This document shows positions 60,227-64,000 of a stretch of 64,000 nucleotides of DNA, piece after piece. The first letter of the stretch is position 1. Each line of letters starts with the position of its first letter. The notes beneath the pieces were generated by a model. It did not search any database and was not told where the DNA came from. It saw nothing but the letters and a program-made list of their open reading frames with translations. The translations under genes were made by a program, and so were the position numbers. The stretch spans positions 2,604,001-2,668,000 of the forward strand of contig OY764867.1 of the NCBI GenBank assembly GCA_963668535.1. Reading direction: 5' to 3'. The DNA comes from F22 sp963668535. Lineage in GTDB: Bacteria > Bacteroidota > Bacteroidia > Bacteroidales > Bacteroidaceae.

Positions 60227-62278
60227 TTAGAGACCTAGATTGAGATAGGATAGGGGAGAACTTCTCATATTTAGCAACGCCTTGGTAAATGTATGGGATC
60301 TCGATATAAATGGCATCGTCACATCAAAATAGATCATATGCGTAGGCGTGATTTTCTGAGGCAAGTTCGCTCCAAACTCATACTTGTTTGTCGAATCCCA
60401 TGTCGGATCCATCACCACCCATCTATCAGCATAATACGCCATCACCAGGATATGCTCCGTACCATTACGCAAGGTGCATTCTAGTCCGATGGCCGGCACA
60501 CCCGCCGCCCGCAGCAAAGCCACACTCAGAAACGTATAGCCACTACATACCGCACGGTGATATTTGAGCACCGTCGACACCTTATTGGCTCGATAGTACT
60601 TCATCGATTGGAAGAAATTCCTAGTCTTCCTTTTTTTATCTTGTTTGAAGGCATCCCAATCATAAAAGATGTTTGTACTCACCCATCTATGGATAGCCTC
60701 CATCTTTTGATAATCATCCGCCAATCCCGCAGTCAGCTCACCAGCCAGCGCCACCACCTGCGGATTATTTTTAGGATACAGCTCATTGTTCGCCAGCAAA
60801 TGCCGCTTCACCTTATCCGTCATCTTGATCTCATTCAACACCTTGATATTCTTGAGCGTATTCTGTGCCACGTCCCATTCGGCACCATGCACATCACACT
60901 TCACCTCAATATCCTTATTGCCCAATACCGGTTCCCCATTCTTATCCATAATCGTCAAGCAATAACGGCCTCTATTCCACAAGCTCGTATCCCAAGTCGG
61001 CATATCATACACACACCCATTATCAAAGAGATGCGGCAGATCCTGCTCCGAAGTCCACACCACCTGCCACAACTCGAAACTAGGCGTATAAGGGAAATGC
61101 TCCACCGCCACCTGGTTGTGCTTGATGTTGATAGACAAGGCGTATCGGCGACAGTACGATGTGATTAGATGCTTCTTGGCATCCACCCCCTCTACAGCCG
61201 AAGCCTCCATCGGCGCAATCGGATAGTCCGAAGGCTTGAACGGACGAATATGATTCTCCACCAGCCACTTCACCTTGCCCTTATACCACAGATGCCCTCG
61301 ATTGGAGAAATACTCCAAAGACATATCCATGCCTTTTCCCACCATCTGGTTGGTCATCTCCAACACTGGATTATATAGATGCCATGTTCCACCGTAAAAA
61401 ACAACAGGAATATATTGCACGATCGTATTATCCTTCTTATCGCTAGTCCACCACGCAGCATTAGAGGCCAACGCATGATACGGCATGAATAGCGCAGGCA
61501 CCCCTGTTGCCCTTAACACACTAACCACCAACATAGCCACCCCCTCATTGACAGCGCTACGTTGACTGATCATATGATCGACATGCAAGTCCTTGCGGTA
61601 ATAACTTCCCACGTTCAACTTGATATTTTTAATCGTCCAGTTCATCACCTCCTGCACGATAGCTCGGTGCGAATCGTCCCCCTTTTGCGCCACTGTAGCC
61701 AAGATATGCTTGGCCAACTGCTGCACCTGCGGCGACTGAGTCTGGATAGCCCCCTCGTCCGCAAGGCATTGCTGCAAGAAATCTGCATCAGTAGGGAATC
61801 GCTCCAGCACCGCCTTATTTTCCAACCCATAATACGCTGGCGCAAACGACGCCCTATGCTGATCCACTTTCAGCACAATATCATACGGATTGGTAAAATT
61901 CCAAAACTGCGCCCCACCAGTTCGATGCACATACAGCGCCACCTCATACAAGCCATCCTTCAGCTGATTGAGATCCACCTCCGCTTTCTCACCCACTGAA
62001 GCAAACGATTTATTGATCCATCTCGATTGGATAGGGGAGACCAGCTGTTTCGTCACCAGATCCGCTAAATCAAACGACGCCTTCACCCCCACCAAGTACT
62101 GATCATACCCCAAAGACGAAGGGAAAGTATCCACCCGAAGTATATTATCCTCGATAGACAATGCTATTGCATACTTGTCATCATGACTAAGCGTATACGA
62201 CATCCTCTGCTGCGCATATAGTCCCATGCCACACCACAGCAAGACAACTGTACCAATCAAATTCTGTATTCTTTTCAT
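60227..62278 (-). CDS. secreted double transglutaminase-like protein, first domain degenerate
   Basis: A 683-residue exported protein (signal MKRIQNLIGTVVLLWCGMGL). Two papain-like transglutaminase domains are seen. The C-terminal one, about 510-640, keeps the triad: Cys in HRAVCSGYTFLSVAL, His in NGTEHILVMAYY and Asp in VVMDPTWDS. The N-terminal one, about 205-320, aligns by RSAVNEGVAMLVVSVLRATG but has Asn-Glu where Cys-Ser is expected, so it is probably inactive. Such proteins may act on peptides or cell-wall material in the periplasm. Its own promoter box (TATCTTTG on the minus strand, 62305-62312) lies 26 bp upstream. Confidence 0.85.
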   Translation of the reverse strand: MKRIQNLIGTVVLLWCGMGLYAQQRMSYTLSHDDKYAIALSIEDNILRVDTFPSSLGYDQYLVGVKASFDLADLVTKQLVSPIQSRWINKSFASVGEKAEVDLNQLKDGLYEVALYVHRTGGAQFWNFTNPYDIVLKVDQHRASFAPAYYGLENKAVLERFPTDADFLQQCLADEGAIQTQSPQVQQLAKHILATVAQKGDDSHRAIVQEVMNWTIKNIKLNVGSYYRKDLHVDHMISQRSAVNEGVAMLVVSVLRATGVPALFMPYHALASNAAWWTSDKKDNTIVQYIPVVFYGGTWHLYNPVLEMTNQMVGKGMDMSLEYFSNRGHLWYKGKVKWLVENHIRPFKPSDYPIAPMEASAVEGVDAKKHLITSYCRRYALSINIKHNQVAVEHFPYTPSFELWQVVWTSEQDLPHLFDNGCVYDMPTWDTSLWNRGRYCLTIMDKNGEPVLGNKDIEVKCDVHGAEWDVAQNTLKNIKVLNEIKMTDKVKRHLLANNELYPKNNPQVVALAGELTAGLADDYQKMEAIHRWVSTNIFYDWDAFKQDKKRKTRNFFQSMKYYRANKVSTVLKYHRAVCSGYTFLSVALLRAAGVPAIGLECTLRNGTEHILVMAYYADRWVVMDPTWDSTNKYEFGANLPQKITPTHMIYFDVTMPFISRSHTFTKALLNMRSSPLSYLNLGL

Positions 62279-62304
62279 ACCCGTATGTTCTTATGTATTA
62301 TCCA

Positions 62305-62312
62305 CAAAGATA
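62305..62312 (-). promoter_or_regulatory. -7 box of the transglutaminase-like gene
   Basis: TATCTTTG on the minus strand fits TAnnTTTG and lies 26 bp before the start codon at 62278. The -33 element is not clear. Confidence 0.45.
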
Positions 62313-62344
62313 CCTATTTCCAATGACGTACCCATGCGATATAT

Positions 62345-62381
62345 AAAAAAGTGAGATGCTATCTCATCAATAACATCTCAC
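62345..62381 (-). terminator. intrinsic terminator after the AhpD-like gene
   Basis: Arms GTGAGATG (62351-62358) and CATCTCAC (62374-62381) pair over 8 bp. Read on the minus strand, a run of six T follows (62345-62350), just after the gene ending at 62392. Confidence 0.7.
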
Positions 62382-62391
62382 CCTATACCTT

Positions 62392-62730
62392 TTATTTCAA
62401 TAATTCTTGTAAAGCCCCATAAGCCAAAGAACCGTACATCACACACGGTCCGCCACCCATATAGAGCGCCACCTCAATGGTTTCCACTATTTCGTCGTGA
62501 GTCGCACCCGCGTCCAACGCCCCTTTGATATGCGCCAAGATACATCCTTCGCATTGCGCATGGATCCCAATACCCAGCGCCACCAGTTCCTTATGCTTGG
62601 TCAATAGCGCCCCATTTTGTGTACCCAAGTGATGCATCTCCATAAACGCCTTCATCATTTTAGGAGCCCCCACTGCCAAATCATTCATTCGCTTACCATT
62701 TGTTTCCAGAGTTTCTTTAAAATTCTTCAT
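62392..62730 (-). CDS. carboxymuconolactone decarboxylase (AhpD-like) family protein
   Basis: A 112-residue protein from ATG 62730, preferred because MKNFKETLETNGKRMND is the natural start and a longer reading from 62763 adds only a poorly conserved leader. The redox motif CEGC lies in HAQCEGCILAHIKGALDAGA, matching the CxxC with following His of AhpD-like alkylhydroperoxidase proteins. GGGPCVMYGSLA is also typical. Probably reduces peroxides or acts as a gamma-carboxymuconolactone decarboxylase homologue. It is 35 bp downstream of the PH-like gene on the same strand. Confidence 0.88.
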   Translation of the reverse strand: MKNFKETLETNGKRMNDLAVGAPKMMKAFMEMHHLGTQNGALLTKHKELVALGIGIHAQCEGCILAHIKGALDAGATHDEIVETIEVALYMGGGPCVMYGSLAYGALQELLK

Positions 62731-62765
62731 ACTTCGTTTGTTTAAGGTTATATACTTATGCATGC

Positions 62766-63272
62766 CTACAACACATGCATGCTTTTCTTCAGTTCATGTA
62801 TCAAATCGCCAGGATGCTCACAACTCACGATATAATACCCATGATTGGTGCGTATCACCACCGCCTTCGATAGATTCTTCACATAATCACGGTGCAGTCC
62901 TTCCTTTTTATTCCAAAACACACCGATATATCCAAACCATCCCGCATCGCCAAAGATTTTCATATCCAGCCACAGTCTTTTCTTGCGATATACCTCCACG
63001 ATCTCATGCCGTGAGATATCCACCTTGCCACACACCCTGACGATAGTGAGCCTATCATCCGTGAGTTCCAACAGCACAGGCTGCATACACGCAAACCGCA
63101 CCAAGATAATCAATAAGCTCCCCATAACGATCAACCAAATCCAATTGTCCAATCCGAATGGGGGATGTACCACGAGCGAGAATAGCCAAGAGAAGAGGCC
63201 CACCAATATCAGCGTAACGATTACCGTGACCCATAACAAGGGTCTACTCAGTTGTACTTTAAATTGTTTCAT
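62766..63272 (-). CDS. membrane protein with bacterial PH-like domain (STM3941-like)
   Basis: A 168-residue protein. Two N-terminal membrane helices (VTVIVTLILVGLFSWLF and LIVMGSLLIILVRFACM) are followed by a cytoplasmic domain (residues about 65-168) with the strand pattern of bacterial PH-like domains: LLELTDDRLTIVR, WFGYIGVFWNK and a final amphipathic helix, CEHPGDLIHELKKSM. Function is unknown. A short distance to the AhpD-like gene suggests one transcript. Confidence 0.75.
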   Translation of the reverse strand: MKQFKVQLSRPLLWVTVIVTLILVGLFSWLFSLVVHPPFGLDNWIWLIVMGSLLIILVRFACMQPVLLELTDDRLTIVRVCGKVDISRHEIVEVYRKKRLWLDMKIFGDAGWFGYIGVFWNKKEGLHRDYVKNLSKAVVIRTNHGYYIVSCEHPGDLIHELKKSMHVL

Positions 63273-63375
63273 AGGAGATCTCTTTTAAGGTTACTGCGTA
63301 AAGATATAGATAATTTTTGATATATACAGCACCTATCGACCTGTCGCACAACAGCCTTATTCTCCTATATAAGCC

Positions 63376-64000
63376 TTAAAACAGCTCCTCCTCCTTAAAC
63401 ACCATCAACCTTTGCGCCAAAGTGTACGACTCTGGTGTGAGAAACTTACCATGCAGGGCCTGCGTCATATCCTTCATATCAAAGGGAATATACTCGATTT
63501 GTTCCCGTTCTATTCTATCCTTAGCACTATCCGTATACGGACTCAACTGCTCGTGAATATCCCGCGAAGCATCTGTCTCAATGATAGAGAACGACAACAA
63601 CTCCATTTCCAATCTATCACACTCAATCAACCCCAATTCAAACACCCCCGTGTTGAACTTGGTCGACACCTTATTCTGTAACCGCAATTCCTCCTGCAAC
63701 GCCCTGCGAATAATCGTATTGGCATCCAAAAAGAAAGCCCCCTGATCATCGCGAATAATCTCCTTCTCCTTATTGCGTTTGATATCCTTCAGCAGATGCA
63801 CCGTCTCGTCATAACTAAAGTGCCACATATTCTTGGCCTGAATAAAGCCCGAGCGTTTGACCCATTGCAGATACTCCTCCTCGCCATGCTTGACCACGAT
63901 AAAACCACCCAGACCCAACGAACACAAGAAAGGCGCATAAGGAGTCACCGACTGGAGTTTAATGTCAAACTTCGCCCCACGCTTCTTGAGCAAATGAAAC
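63376..64000 (-). CDS. partial protein of unknown function, N-terminus outside the window
   Basis: The frame is open to the window edge (the codons at 63999-63991 read Phe-His-Leu), so only the last ~208 residues are seen. They are soluble and mixed alpha-beta, with no recognised family. The segment GGFIVVKHGEEEYLQWVKR near the visible start is a strand-helix unit; the C-terminus has SAKDRIEREQIEYIPFD. It lies 103 bp upstream of the PH-like gene on the same strand. Confidence 0.55.
   Translation of the reverse strand, partial: FHLLKKRGAKFDIKLQSVTPYAPFLCSLGLGGFIVVKHGEEEYLQWVKRSGFIQAKNMWHFSYDETVHLLKDIKRNKEKEIIRDDQGAFFLDANTIIRRALQEELRLQNKVSTKFNTGVFELGLIECDRLEMELLSFSIIETDASRDIHEQLSPYTDSAKDRIEREQIEYIPFDMKDMTQALHGKFLTPESYTLAQRLMVFKEEELF

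Noticed and set aside
63994..64000. TTG at 63993-63991 as the start of the last gene
   Set aside because: The frame stays open to the window edge, so this is better treated as a gene cut by the window.

Overview
The window looks like chromosomal DNA of an AT-rich member of the phylum Bacteroidota, probably order Bacteroidales. The evidence is a SusC/SusD pair with a FecR/ECF-sigma regulator, DUF4252, DUF2807 and DUF4960 proteins, two mnmA paralogues, and repeated matches to the Bacteroidota promoter (-33 TTTG or TTG, about 19-20 bp, -7 TAnnTTTG). I saw no rRNA, tRNA, CRISPR array, integrase or insertion sequence. Genus cannot be fixed from sequence alone.

Left, accessory part (1-20 kb). An SMC/OLD-like AAA ATPase overlaps a small protein with a PD-(D/E)XK-like core (686-2552), a candidate two-gene defence module. 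A minus-strand polysaccharide utilisation locus follows (2641-12387): ECF sigma, FecR anti-sigma, STN-type SusC, SusD, a DUF4960 surface lipoprotein and a GH32-type fructan hydrolase. Next is a compact three-gene minus-strand operon (19983-12463): a 1556-residue DUF4062/STAND NTPase with a long helical repeat tail, a tandem CbxX/CfxQ-type AAA+ protein with two beta-rich N-terminal domains, and a 94-residue stand-alone RyR-domain protein. This operon is the best candidate for an undescribed conflict or sensing system.

Core part (20-32 kb). The plus-strand operon rex, FAH-family hydrolase, ispF, mnmA, subtilase and xseA meets two minus-strand glycan assembly genes tail to tail. A divergent RluA-type pseudouridine synthase has an unusual catalytic motif. 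It is followed by cysK, a second mnmA and a LuxR-type regulator.

Middle part (32-48 kb). This holds a hemolysin-III membrane protein, a flavodoxin/ferredoxin fusion, a DUF2807 lipoprotein with nine SGTG-D/E repeats, a CDF transporter, a TPR/AraC membrane regulator preceded by tandem 21-bp repeats and a tiny membrane-peptide ORF, and an OmpR-type two-component pair. A four-gene operon (CDF, Fe-dependent alcohol dehydrogenase, MFS, SDR) and a three-gene operon (zinc-ADH-like reductase, double ABM protein, zinc macrodomain) follow.

Right part (48-64 kb). Mostly single or paired metabolic, stress and membrane genes: msrA, flavin reductase, EamA transporter, nitroreductase, alpha/beta hydrolase, AraC regulator, inositol monophosphatase, dicarboxylate symporter, a DUF4252 pair, a TerB-like protein, NTF2-like, a double transglutaminase-like protein, an AhpD-like protein and a PH-like membrane protein. 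A partial gene runs off the right edge. Two promoter-terminator pairs with no convincing ORF (363-540 and 52658-52811) are candidate small RNAs.
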